DNA of 64,000 bases, taken from Planctomycetota bacterium (GTDB lineage: Bacteria > Planctomycetota > Planctomycetia > Pirellulales > Pirellulaceae). Within the stretch, counting starts at the first letter, position 1, and every line of letters begins with the position of its first letter. Of the stretch, positions 27,214-36,260 are shown in pieces. The notes beneath the pieces were generated by a model. The model worked only from the letters and a program-made list of their open reading frames with translations, made no database searches and was not told the DNA's origin. Location: positions 1 to 64,000 of the forward strand of contig JAFLCP010000015.1 in the NCBI GenBank assembly GCA_017303505.1. Reading direction: 5' to 3'. Both the position numbers and the translations under genes were made by a program.

Positions 27214-29091
27214 ATGTTGTCTTTCATTGGTCCAGCGGCGCGTATGATCTGCCTGTGGTCGATAGTCACGGTTTGCTTCGCAGTGAGCGCTACCGCCCAA
27301 GAAGAGCTTCGCCCGAATATTCTCTGGATTTCGAGTGAAGATAACGGCCCGCAATTGGGCTGTTATAGTGACGACTATGCGACAACACCGAATATCGATC
27401 AATTAGCGAGCAAGTCGATACGATTTACCAACTGTTGGTCCAATGCACCTGTCTGCGCACCGGCTCGTACAACGATTATTACGGGCATGTGGCCGACGTC
27501 GCTTGGTGCTCAGCATATGCGTAGCGAGGTTCGTTTACCCGACAACGTACGCCTTTTTCCGCAGTTGTTTCGAGAAGCTGGCTACTATTGCACCAATAAC
27601 GCGAAAGAGGATTACAACCTACTGAAGCCGGGTAAAGTGTGGGATGAATCGAGTAACAAAGCCCACTGGCGAAATCGCAAGAAGAATCAGCCTTTTTTTG
27701 CTGTCTTCAATTTCCAGACGACACACGAAAGTCAAATTCGAGCCCGACCTCATCAAGCCAAACATGATGCCAACAAAGTTTTTGTCCCACCGTACCATCC
27801 CGATCTACCCGACGTGCGCCGCGATTGGGCTCAGTACTACGACAAATTGGAAGAAATGGATCAACAGGTGGGAGGTGTTTTAAGGCAACTGGAAGAGGAT
27901 GGCTTGGCCGAGGACACGATCATTGTCTACTTTGGTGATCATGGGAGCGGCATGCCGCGTGGAAAACGCTGGCTCTATCAGAGTGGACTGCACGTCCCAT
28001 TGTTGATTCATATTCCAAGTAAACTCAAATCGCTTGCACCCAACGTGGCAACGTCTGGGACCATCAACACAGAACTTGTTGGCTTTATCGATTTGGCTCC
28101 AACCATGTTGAGCCTAGCAGGCATCACGATTCCCCAAACCATGCAGGGTCGCGCGATACTCGGTAATCAGGCAAAGCCTGAGCCGGATTATATGGTCGGG
28201 TTTCGCGATCGCATGGATGAACGCTATGACTGCTCACGGGCCGTTCGCGACCATCATTACTTGTACATCCGAAACTGGATGCCCTATCGCCCACAAGGAC
28301 AGTATTTGGAATATATGTTCCAAACACCCACAACCCTTGCGTGGAAGAAGGCCTTTGATGAAGGACAGCTCAATGAAGTTCAGAGTTTTTTCTGGAAGCC
28401 GAAACCCACCGAAGAGCTTTATGATCTAACCAAGGATCCTTATCAAACGGTGAATCTCGCTGCAGACGAAACGCACAAACAAACGCTGGATGCAATGCGA
28501 AAACGTCTGCGAGAGTGGACTCTAACAACGCGGGATTTGGGGCTCATGCATGAAAGTACCTTTCATCATTTGGCAGGTCCCAAGTCACCCAGAGAAATTG
28601 GCTTAGATACCGCAGCCTATCCGTTGGACGTGATCTTTGATGCTGCCGACTTGGCGGTCAGACAAGCAACCTCAACAGACGAATTAAAACCTCTTTTGAC
28701 ACACACAGATGCGCGAGTTCGCTATTGGGGATTGCAGGGTGTGTTGACCTTGACCTCGCGCGGTAACTCGGTTGATGTTGCCGCGATTGCCCCTTTGTTG
28801 AAAGACTCTGATCCTGTGAACAGCGCTTTAGCAGGAGAAATTGTGGGTAGGTATGGCACTGCGGAACAACGTGCTCAAGCTGTCGCTAAGTTACTCGACA
28901 TCGCAAGTGAGAAAGATGGCGATTACTTCGCGCGTTTACAAGCATTACTGGCATTGGATTTCATGGATGCCAGCCCAGCAGAACTGGGAACAAACGTGGA
29001 TGCGATTTCCACTCAAGCGGGCAAGTTACCCGGTCGTTACGCACCTTACGTGGAACGCACCATCGCACGCCTCAAAAGCAAGTCGCCCTAA
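27214..29091 (+). CDS. Formylglycine-type sulfatase with C-terminal HEAT-like region
   Basis: About 625 residues with a signal peptide (about 1-27). Sulfatase landmarks: S-S-E-D-N-G (metal site, about 39-44), C81-A-P-A-R85 (the Cys converted to formylglycine in the C-x-P-x-R motif), G-D-H-G-S-G-M near 240 and the C-terminal sulfatase region to about 475. The remaining part (about 485-620) is helical with repeated L/A motifs like HEAT repeats. It hydrolyses sulfate esters of polysaccharides; planctomycetes encode many. A start at 27175 is possible. It closes the 21.4-29.1 kb operon and would need a formylglycine-generating enzyme, which is not in this window. Confidence 0.9.
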   Translation: MLSFIGPAARMICLWSIVTVCFAVSATAQEELRPNILWISSEDNGPQLGCYSDDYATTPNIDQLASKSIRFTNCWSNAPVCAPARTTIITGMWPTSLGAQHMRSEVRLPDNVRLFPQLFREAGYYCTNNAKEDYNLLKPGKVWDESSNKAHWRNRKKNQPFFAVFNFQTTHESQIRARPHQAKHDANKVFVPPYHPDLPDVRRDWAQYYDKLEEMDQQVGGVLRQLEEDGLAEDTIIVYFGDHGSGMPRGKRWLYQSGLHVPLLIHIPSKLKSLAPNVATSGTINTELVGFIDLAPTMLSLAGITIPQTMQGRAILGNQAKPEPDYMVGFRDRMDERYDCSRAVRDHHYLYIRNWMPYRPQGQYLEYMFQTPTTLAWKKAFDEGQLNEVQSFFWKPKPTEELYDLTKDPYQTVNLAADETHKQTLDAMRKRLREWTLTTRDLGLMHESTFHHLAGPKSPREIGLDTAAYPLDVIFDAADLAVRQATSTDELKPLLTHTDARVRYWGLQGVLTLTSRGNSVDVAAIAPLLKDSDPVNSALAGEIVGRYGTAEQRAQAVAKLLDIASEKDGDYFARLQALLALDFMDASPAELGTNVDAISTQAGKLPGRYAPYVERTIARLKSKSP

Positions 29092-29095
29092 AAAA

Positions 29096-29124
29096 GCCTG
29101 AGACATTCGGAATATGTCCCAGGC
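29096..29124. terminator. Stem-loop between converging genes
   Basis: An 11-bp stem with one mismatch (29096-29106 with 29114-29124), loop TCGGAAT. It is preceded by an A-run and followed on the plus strand by a T-containing stretch (CTTTT at 29131-29135), so it could end both the sulfatase and the converging minus-strand gene. Confidence 0.6.
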
Positions 29125-29169
29125 CTTCCGCTTTTCAATGGATACATGGTTCATCCGAACCAACCAAAC

Positions 29170-29673
29170 TCATGTTGTTGGGCGTTTCTTCCTCGTAACG
29201 AAGTAAACCAACAAAATAAGCAAAGAGACTCCAACAATCATACCAGCCGAACGAAAAACTCCGTTGGCTGCATCAGCCGCTTGTTGATTGGAATCGACAA
29301 CTTTGGCTGGGCCCGCAGGGGAACTTGGAGCCGGTGCATTTCCGGACGAGGCTGGGGGCGTTGGTTCTTGAGCTGCGGGTTTCTCTTCAGCTGTTTTTTC
29401 TTCAGCTGGTTTTTCTTCGGCAGTATTATCACTAGCGGGTTTATCTTCCGCTGCAGGGGGTTGTTCCGCTGCAGGTGGAGCTTCTGTGGGAGTTGCTGGC
29501 TTATCTGTAGCCTCTTCTTTAGCTGTTCCTTCCTGTGCATTAGCGGCTGGCTCAGCGGCTGCTGGTGCTTCTGCAGCAGGCTCTTGGGCCGAAACGGGTC
29601 GATCTACAAAACTTGCAAAACTAGCGATCCCCGAAAGGATGACAACTGCTAGGAAACGAAAACGAGATGGCAT
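29170..29673 (-). CDS. Secreted Ala/Pro/Glu-rich protein with C-terminal membrane anchor
   Basis: 167 residues. A signal peptide (1-29) is followed by a long low-complexity region (about 30-125) rich in Ala, Pro and Glu with E-E-K-P-A-type repeats, then a transmembrane segment (about 142-160) ending in R-K-K-R. This resembles surface-spacer or stalk proteins anchored by a C-terminal helix with a basic cytoplasmic tail. It may bridge the envelope, but no domain is recognised. It converges with the sulfatase gene. Confidence 0.7.
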   Translation of the reverse strand: MPSRFRFLAVVILSGIASFASFVDRPVSAQEPAAEAPAAAEPAANAQEGTAKEEATDKPATPTEAPPAAEQPPAAEDKPASDNTAEEKPAEEKTAEEKPAAQEPTPPASSGNAPAPSSPAGPAKVVDSNQQAADAANGVFRSAGMIVGVSLLILLVYFVTRKKRPTT

Positions 29674-29971
29674 GACAACATCCTGGCTGGAGAGGAAAAA
29701 ATCGAGTCATGGGCAGCTCCAGTAAGAGCAGAAAGCCCCTCAAGTTAGTGCTAACCCAACACCGCCATATTAAGGAGGGTGCACAAATGGAACGCAATCC
29801 CCCTTACGTGCGGGAACATTACAGCTGGAGAGCCAGTTGGCGGGAAACCGAAGTTATTAAAAACTGTTGAAATAACCAACGAATAAAGAGGTTCGGTGCC
29901 ACAACTTTTGAGGTCAAGTTATCATGGAATCTTTGGAGTAATGATTCCCGGAAATTGCGAGAGTAGAACGC
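29674..29971. other. Divergent intergenic region
   Basis: 298 bp between the Ala/Pro/Glu-rich gene and the alkaline phosphatase. No gene seen. No clear Pho-box (paired TTGTCAT) was found, which would be expected if the phosphatase were under PhoB control. Confidence 0.35.
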
Positions 29972-31600
29972 ATGAAATCCCTGTTTTGCAAAGTTCTTTT
30001 GGGCTTGGTTTTCGGTTGTATGGCGACAAATGCTGTGGCTCAAACCGACTATATCAAGGAACTGCAAACCAAGGCAATTGAAACGAATAAAGCCTCATGG
30101 GGATATTGGGGACCAAGCCCAGAATCCTATTCTAACTGGACAACGCACAGCAATCGCTTGATCCCAGTGTATACATTTGGCATCGGTCTGGATTCTATGT
30201 GCGGCAAGAAGAGTATTTACCGCGACGCGGAACGCTTGAAAAAACTCTTTGGGCATGAACCGACTGAAACAGTCAACCCTAACGCGGTTTACTTTGATCA
30301 AACCGACATCTATCGGTTGCAAAAACAAGCTTTAGCCGCTGGCAAGAAGAAGATCATACTCATGGTTTTCGATGGCATGGATTGGCAGTCAACCAACAAC
30401 GCGGCCATCGCCCGCACAGGCAAGATCTACACAGAAGGGAAGGGGAGTGGACTGAGCTTTCAAGACTATGCCCCTGCCGGCCTTGTAACCGATTATGGCT
30501 ATATGGTGACGAGTCCTGCCAATGAAGGTACCGCTGTAAACGTAGACGACCAAAAAGTTACCAAGCGCGGCGATGTGTTGGGTGGATATGCGTGGCAAGC
30601 GTTGGGCGAATTCCCATGGTCCAAAGCCAAAGATCCGTTGTATCCGATCGGGAAGGGAATGCCAGTTCATGCTTATACCGATTCGAGTTCGTCCGCCAGT
30701 TCAATGACAGCCGGTGTCAAGATTTACAACGACAGCGTTAACGTCGATCCCTACGGACGTCCTGTTACAACGTTGGCAATGGAACTACAGGAAAACGGTT
30801 TCGCAGTTGGCGCTGTCACCAGTGTCCCCATTTCGCATGCGACTCCCGCATGTACTTACGCGGTCAACGTTCATCGCGATGACTATCAAGATCTCACCAA
30901 CGATATGTTAGGGGTGCCTTCTGTTTCACATCCAGGTGGAATGCCCGGCATGGATGTGGTGATTGGCTGCGGTTGGGGCGAGACCAAAAAGGAAGATGGC
31001 TCACAAGGCAAAAACTTTGTTCCCGGCAATCGTTACCTAACTGACGCCACACTCAAGGCGATTGATGCAACTCAAGGTGGACAATACGTCGTTGCCCAAA
31101 GAACATCTGGAAAAAATGGGGCAGATGTTTTGAAGGACGGTGTGTCGAAAGCGATTAGTGATAAGAAACGCTTGTTCGGCTACTTCGGCACTCGAGGTGG
31201 TCATCTTCCTTTTCAAACAGCTGATGGCAAGTATGATCCTACGGTCAGTGCGGGTACTCTGAAAGGAACTCCTGACAACGAAGTCTATACAGAAGCCGAT
31301 GTCAGCGAGAATCCAAAGCTACAAGAGATGGCCGTCGCCGCCCTAGATGTACTCAACGCCCGAAGTGATCGATGGTGGTTGATGGTGGAAGCTGGTGATG
31401 TCGACTGGGCCAATCACGCCAACAATATCGACAACTCGATCGGTGCGGTGTATAGCGGTGCGGATACTTTCTCAGCCATCACTCGCTATCTCGAAGAACA
31501 CAAGATGTGGGACGATGCGATTATCATCGTCACCGCAGACCATGGTCATTACTTCCATTTGGTCGACCCAACTGTATTGGTCGCCCCCAATCAAAAGTAA
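29972..31600 (+). CDS. Alkaline phosphatase family protein
   Basis: 542 residues with a signal peptide (about 1-24). Alkaline-phosphatase landmarks: V-F-D-G-M-D-W metal site at about 130, the D-S-S-S-S-A-S-S-M-T-A-G nucleophile loop at about 237-248, G-D-V-D-W-A-N-H-A-N-N near 475 and T-A-D-H-G-H-Y near 524. The loop normally reads D-S-A-A; here the serine cluster makes the exact nucleophile uncertain. It hydrolyses phosphomonoesters in the periplasm. A perfect inverted repeat follows its stop, and a glycerophosphodiesterase gene converges on it, so both could serve phosphate acquisition. Confidence 0.88.
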   Translation: MKSLFCKVLLGLVFGCMATNAVAQTDYIKELQTKAIETNKASWGYWGPSPESYSNWTTHSNRLIPVYTFGIGLDSMCGKKSIYRDAERLKKLFGHEPTETVNPNAVYFDQTDIYRLQKQALAAGKKKIILMVFDGMDWQSTNNAAIARTGKIYTEGKGSGLSFQDYAPAGLVTDYGYMVTSPANEGTAVNVDDQKVTKRGDVLGGYAWQALGEFPWSKAKDPLYPIGKGMPVHAYTDSSSSASSMTAGVKIYNDSVNVDPYGRPVTTLAMELQENGFAVGAVTSVPISHATPACTYAVNVHRDDYQDLTNDMLGVPSVSHPGGMPGMDVVIGCGWGETKKEDGSQGKNFVPGNRYLTDATLKAIDATQGGQYVVAQRTSGKNGADVLKDGVSKAISDKKRLFGYFGTRGGHLPFQTADGKYDPTVSAGTLKGTPDNEVYTEADVSENPKLQEMAVAALDVLNARSDRWWLMVEAGDVDWANHANNIDNSIGAVYSGADTFSAITRYLEEHKMWDDAIIIVTADHGHYFHLVDPTVLVAPNQK

Positions 31601-31617
31601 TGGATCTTTTCAGACGA

Positions 31618-31652
31618 GGAACCACAGTGACCTTCAAGACCACTGTGGTTCC
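31618..31652. terminator. Bidirectional stem-loop between phosphatase and phosphodiesterase genes
   Basis: Perfect 12-bp stem (31618-31629 with 31641-31652) and an 11-base loop, placed 18 bp after the phosphatase stop and 13 bp from the end of the converging gene. No strong T-run follows, but its position and stability fit a shared terminator. Confidence 0.7.
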
Positions 31653-31664
31653 ATTCACATTCTA

Positions 31665-32669
31665 TTAACGATTGACAGCCGCTCGCGTTAGGTCTGGAAA
31701 GTCGGTGAACGCTCCATCGACCTTCAACTCGTCAAACAGCACGTCATGCAATTGTTCGATATTCTTTGCCCACGGAGGAAGTTGATCCGCACGAATTGTG
31801 TATGGATGAACTTGAAGGCCCGCTGCGTGTGCCGCTTCGACAAATCCAGAGGACTTTACTTCGCCCCCATCACTTGTGGTGACCAACGCAGGGATAGCAG
31901 GCCCAACTCCATCTGCGTACACCGCTAATTCCTTCATCACTGCAGTCACATCACTGGCGCCTTTAGGCAGCCCCCCCATCAACTGCACCAACTTCAAGGG
32001 GCAATTTTCTTTCTTCAAGCGTTGGAGCTCTTCGGCTTCAAAACATTGGATGTAACAGAGACTATCTTTGGAGTCGTAACCAAACTTCTTCAACACTTCT
32101 ACGACAACGTCTCCCATCGGTTCGCCGGTTTCTTTCAAATGAAACGCTGGACCTTTGAGTTCAACATAGATCCCAACATTTAAGCCGAGGGTTTGATTCA
32201 AGCCTTGAACTAAACGAATTTCATCTTCCAAACGCATGATCTTCTGGCCAAATCCACCTGGAAAGCGGCGGCTATTCGGAAAGGGACGGGAACCATATCT
32301 CTCATGGACCGTCAATTTCTGAAGTTCTTCCCATGTAAAATCGATCGCATAATATTTTCCGTCTTCGCGTTTACGATCGGGAAAAACGGTTGCCACGTTC
32401 GTTACTTGATCGAGATGAATATCATGCAGCTGCACAGGAACCTTGTCTTTAGTCAACACAACATCCTGCTCGACGTAGTCGGCCCCTTGAGCAATTGCGA
32501 GTACCTTAGCACCTTCAGTATGTTCGGGGAGATAACCACTCGCACCGCGATGAGCAATTACAATAGGCTTGGGATTTTCGGCGGACGCTGAACCAGCCAC
32601 AACAATAAAGTAACTGGCACAGCACAAAACTGCTTGCCCCAGATAAGCCAAAAGTCGCCTCACAGACAC
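31665..32669 (-). CDS. Periplasmic glycerophosphodiester phosphodiesterase
   Basis: 334 residues with an N-terminal leader (1-30). It hydrolyses glycerophosphodiesters to glycerol 3-phosphate and an alcohol. The catalytic motif I-A-H-R-G-A-S-G-Y-L-P-E-H-T is at about 36-49 and the metal site Y-V-E-Q-D-V at about 66-71, with P-V-Q-L-H-D-I-H at about 78-85. The arrangement and length fit the GlpQ-type GDPD family. It faces a phosphatase gene; a phosphate-scavenging role is suggested by context only. Confidence 0.92.
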   Translation of the reverse strand: MSVRRLLAYLGQAVLCCASYFIVVAGSASAENPKPIVIAHRGASGYLPEHTEGAKVLAIAQGADYVEQDVVLTKDKVPVQLHDIHLDQVTNVATVFPDRKREDGKYYAIDFTWEELQKLTVHERYGSRPFPNSRRFPGGFGQKIMRLEDEIRLVQGLNQTLGLNVGIYVELKGPAFHLKETGEPMGDVVVEVLKKFGYDSKDSLCYIQCFEAEELQRLKKENCPLKLVQLMGGLPKGASDVTAVMKELAVYADGVGPAIPALVTTSDGGEVKSSGFVEAAHAAGLQVHPYTIRADQLPPWAKNIEQLHDVLFDELKVDGAFTDFPDLTRAAVNR

Positions 32670-32758
32670 ACTCCTAGATAGAGACGCAAAACAAGAGTCC
32701 AGGCTCGTTACTGATGAGCAAGGATGAACGAGACAGAGTTTAGCTCACTCTTGTGAAG

Positions 32759-35700
32759 CTATGATGAAGCGACCTCAGCTTCACTCTTGCCCAACCGTTT
32801 CTTCACAAAATTTGCCAGGTCCATCGTCAAAGCAAAAAGCGTAGGTACATAGACGAGGGTCACCAAAGTGGAAACAAGCAAACCTCCCAGAAGTACGCTG
32901 CCTAAACCGCGATACAATTCGCTACCTGCCCCTGGAAACAATACCAAAGGCAACAAACCCAGAACGGTCGTCACGGTGGTCATGAAGATTGGTCGAATAC
33001 GGCTGGTAACACTTTCGACAATCGCTTCATTTCTGGTCATGGTTCCCGAGCGAATGAGTCCCAAGGCTTGATCTACAATGAGGATCGGATTGTTTACCAC
33101 GGTCCCAATCAAAATCACAAACCCCAACATGGTAATCACATCCAGTTGTTGTGGGTTTTGACCTCCCCAGACCAAATAAACTCCCAAGAGTTTCAAGCCC
33201 AGCAAACCGCCCACAGCCCCCAAGGGAACGCTAAACATAATGACCAACGGATAGCTCCATGACTCGAACAGAGCCGCCATCAGCAAATAGGTAATCAACA
33301 GAGCCAAAAGTACATTCCATCGCAAGGCATCCCAAGTATCTCGGAGTTTATCTGCCGCACCACTTAAGGTCGCGCGATAACCTCCTTCAAACTCTCCTGC
33401 TTCTTGCAGTGGTCGCAAGATTTCATTTTGGATGATGGTCAACGCATCTTGCAACGCGACATTCTCGGGAGGTGAAATCTCAATCGTGATAGCTCTTTGT
33501 CGCTCGCGATGATTGATCTGTTCTGGGCCGCTCGACAAGCGAATGTCGGCAACCGTCGATAGCGGAACCAGCTGACCACTGGGAGTAGCGATCGGAAGCG
33601 ATTCAAGATCTTGCGAATGCTGCACGACTTTATCGCTTGCCATCAAGGTCACATCGATTTTGTCACCACCCAGATAGTAATCCGTTGCATACGCGCCATC
33701 GACCATCGCATTCACCGCGTAACCAATCATCGATGCGTTCATACCGAGATCGCGAGATTGAACCAGCTTTGGCAGCACATGCACTTCGGGACTGGATAAA
33801 TCGAGACTGGGAACCGGACGAGCTTGTGCAGTTGGGAAAATCTCACGCGTGCGTCGCAAAATAGTGCCACCGATACGGACCAACTGTTCGATACCAGGCC
33901 CAGTAATTTCAATGTCAACGGAGCGTCCTCCCGCCCCACCTCGCTCGAACAAACTGGATTGTCGTCCGGTGACCAAGGCGCCGGGAATACTATCTTTGAA
34001 CTCGCGAATCATCGGCACCAATTCGGCAGCACGTTCGGGATCATGCGATCGCATACCGATGAAGATCGAACGACCGCGAGCAGAATAAAAGAAATCGCTG
34101 ATCGTTGGATGTGGCAATTCGGCCGCTTTAGGATCATCAGGGTTGGTATTCCAATAAGGTTCAAGAGCACGCTCGACATCCGCCCCCAGTTCAAGCAATT
34201 GTTCGTTGCTGTAACCTGGCGGTGGAAGAATGTTAGCGAACACTAAATTTCGATTGCCGGATGGCAAATACTCCACGGTCGGCCACATGAACCAGCTCAA
34301 TCCAAACGCAGCTACAGTAATCGTCACAGCCACAGCGAGCTTTCTGATGACCGAGGCTTGAATGAACCGATTAAGGCTGGCGATCGAACCACTAAAGAGA
34401 TTACCAAATCCCGCTAGCAGGCTCACCAAAAAGGTTGCTTTGCCAATCGATGCTATTCCCACATCGTCCGTAGACTGAGTGGTAGTTTCGTTGTGAGAGG
34501 TAAGTAGCCGCGCTGTTGCCGTGGGAATCAGCGTGATCGCTACGATCAAAGACAACCCAACAGCCGCACTGATGGCAATAGCGATGTCGCGAAATAACTG
34601 TCCAGCTTCCTGTTGCACAAAAAGCACAGGCAAAAACACAGCCAGCGTGGTTAGGGTGGAAGCCAATACAGCCCCCCATACTTCATTGCCGCCATCAATG
34701 GCCGCTTGAAGAGGCGGCTTTTTGAGGAGTTGATGATGTCGATAGATATTTTCCAAGACCACAATTGCGTTATCGACAAGCATACCCACAGCGAAAGCTA
34801 GTCCCGCGAGCGAAATCACATTGAGCGAACGCCCCAAAAGATCGAGGACCAAAAATGTCCCCACGATACTTACGGGAATCGCCAGACCAATGACAAGTGC
34901 CCCACGTGCATGCCACAATCCAATGATCAACACGATAACCAAAGTGACCACAAACAACCACGGATTGAAACTCACAGCCGCCACAGCCGTAATCAATACG
35001 ATCGGGCCAAAGAGAAGTGTCTTCACATTGAGATGCAAGAACAGCAGCAACGTCAACATCGTCAACGCGCCACCAACAATAATGTTCTCGTTCACCAATC
35101 TCACCGCCGAGTTGATGTACTCGGTCTCATCGTAGACTTGGACCAACTCAAGATTTTTCGGCTTCAGCAAATTCTCATTTAATTCCGCCACCGCCTCATT
35201 GAGGCCTTTCATCACTTCAATCACATTGGCATTGGATTCTCGAATGGCATTGACAGAGATGCTGGAGTCACCGTAACGTCGAACAACCCCCGTAAGCTTC
35301 TTGAATCCCAGTTCAACTTGAGCGACATCACGAACATAAACGGGGATTCCGTTCTGAATCGCAATCAACTGATCGGAAACTTCCTCTGGTTTCCCGTAGC
35401 GACTTAAGGTGCGCACCACATAACGCCGCTTACCTTCACTGTAATCGCCCCCTGAAACATCCAGGTTCTGCCCCTCAAGAACGTTACGCACCGAATCGAG
35501 CGTCAGCCCACGAGCCGCCAGACGTTCTGGGTCCACGATCACTCGCAATTCATCTTCACGACCACCGTTCACGTTAACATTGGATACACCCTTGACCCGT
35601 TCCAATCGCGCTTCGATGTAGTCCTCAGTAAACCGCAAAAGAGTCGAAATATCTGGGTAGTTGGGTATCAGATGAGCAAGTTCGGGATGTTTCTCAACTA

Positions 35701-36253
35701 ACTGTTTCAAACGATAAATCATCAGTCCGGGCTGGCTGGCACTTTGAACGTACTCCAGATCTTTTTTCAGATCAGGATGGGCTTGAATCGCTTGTGCCAT
35801 CGCTCCCGAGTCAGGACGTGCGGGAGACAGAACGTAGTAAGCGATAGGCCGATCCGATGCACTGCTTGTGCTCAGAACAGGTTGGTCTGCTTCAATCGGA
35901 TACTCGCGAACCTGCTGTAGGCGGCTGTTGACCTTCAACAGAGCCTTTTCCATGTTGGTTCCCACTTCGAATTCGAGCGTAATGCGAGAATTAGAATCGC
36001 TCGACTCACTGCTCATGCGCGTTACACCTTCAACGCTCTTGAGCTGCTCCTCTTGTTCCTGGGTTATTTCGCGTTCCACTTCTTGTGGACTCGCACCTGG
36101 CCAACGTGTCTCGACAGAAATCGTGGGCGTTTCAACCTGAGGTATCAATTGAATGGGGAGTCGGAGCAATCCAACACAACCAAACAAAACTACCAATAGT
36201 GCGCCCACAGAAACCTTAACCGGGTTGCGGACACATGACTCAATAGGTCCCAT
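32759..36253 (-). CDS. RND efflux pump inner-membrane subunit, enlarged
   Basis: About 1164 residues (1182 if read from the ATG at 36307); AcrB-type proteins are nearer 1040. The start at 36253 is chosen because GGAGG lies 11 bases upstream, overlapping the stop region of the adaptor gene. Numbering from the 1182 form: a porter-domain insertion at about 162-225, and a 40-residue hydrophobic insertion at about 428-468 in the TM2-TM3 region containing two extra membrane segments. The relay motif is V-D-N-A-I-V-V-L-E-N at about 511-520 (Asp then Asn) and N-N-P-I-L-I-V-D replaces the usual Lys site. It exports small molecules with the adaptor encoded just upstream; substrate unknown. Confidence 0.9.
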   Translation of the reverse strand: MGPIESCVRNPVKVSVGALLVVLFGCVGLLRLPIQLIPQVETPTISVETRWPGASPQEVEREITQEQEEQLKSVEGVTRMSSESSDSNSRITLEFEVGTNMEKALLKVNSRLQQVREYPIEADQPVLSTSSASDRPIAYYVLSPARPDSGAMAQAIQAHPDLKKDLEYVQSASQPGLMIYRLKQLVEKHPELAHLIPNYPDISTLLRFTEDYIEARLERVKGVSNVNVNGGREDELRVIVDPERLAARGLTLDSVRNVLEGQNLDVSGGDYSEGKRRYVVRTLSRYGKPEEVSDQLIAIQNGIPVYVRDVAQVELGFKKLTGVVRRYGDSSISVNAIRESNANVIEVMKGLNEAVAELNENLLKPKNLELVQVYDETEYINSAVRLVNENIIVGGALTMLTLLLFLHLNVKTLLFGPIVLITAVAAVSFNPWLFVVTLVIVLIIGLWHARGALVIGLAIPVSIVGTFLVLDLLGRSLNVISLAGLAFAVGMLVDNAIVVLENIYRHHQLLKKPPLQAAIDGGNEVWGAVLASTLTTLAVFLPVLFVQQEAGQLFRDIAIAISAAVGLSLIVAITLIPTATARLLTSHNETTTQSTDDVGIASIGKATFLVSLLAGFGNLFSGSIASLNRFIQASVIRKLAVAVTITVAAFGLSWFMWPTVEYLPSGNRNLVFANILPPPGYSNEQLLELGADVERALEPYWNTNPDDPKAAELPHPTISDFFYSARGRSIFIGMRSHDPERAAELVPMIREFKDSIPGALVTGRQSSLFERGGAGGRSVDIEITGPGIEQLVRIGGTILRRTREIFPTAQARPVPSLDLSSPEVHVLPKLVQSRDLGMNASMIGYAVNAMVDGAYATDYYLGGDKIDVTLMASDKVVQHSQDLESLPIATPSGQLVPLSTVADIRLSSGPEQINHRERQRAITIEISPPENVALQDALTIIQNEILRPLQEAGEFEGGYRATLSGAADKLRDTWDALRWNVLLALLITYLLMAALFESWSYPLVIMFSVPLGAVGGLLGLKLLGVYLVWGGQNPQQLDVITMLGFVILIGTVVNNPILIVDQALGLIRSGTMTRNEAIVESVTSRIRPIFMTTVTTVLGLLPLVLFPGAGSELYRGLGSVLLGGLLVSTLVTLVYVPTLFALTMDLANFVKKRLGKSEAEVASS

Positions 36254-36260
36254 GTACCGC

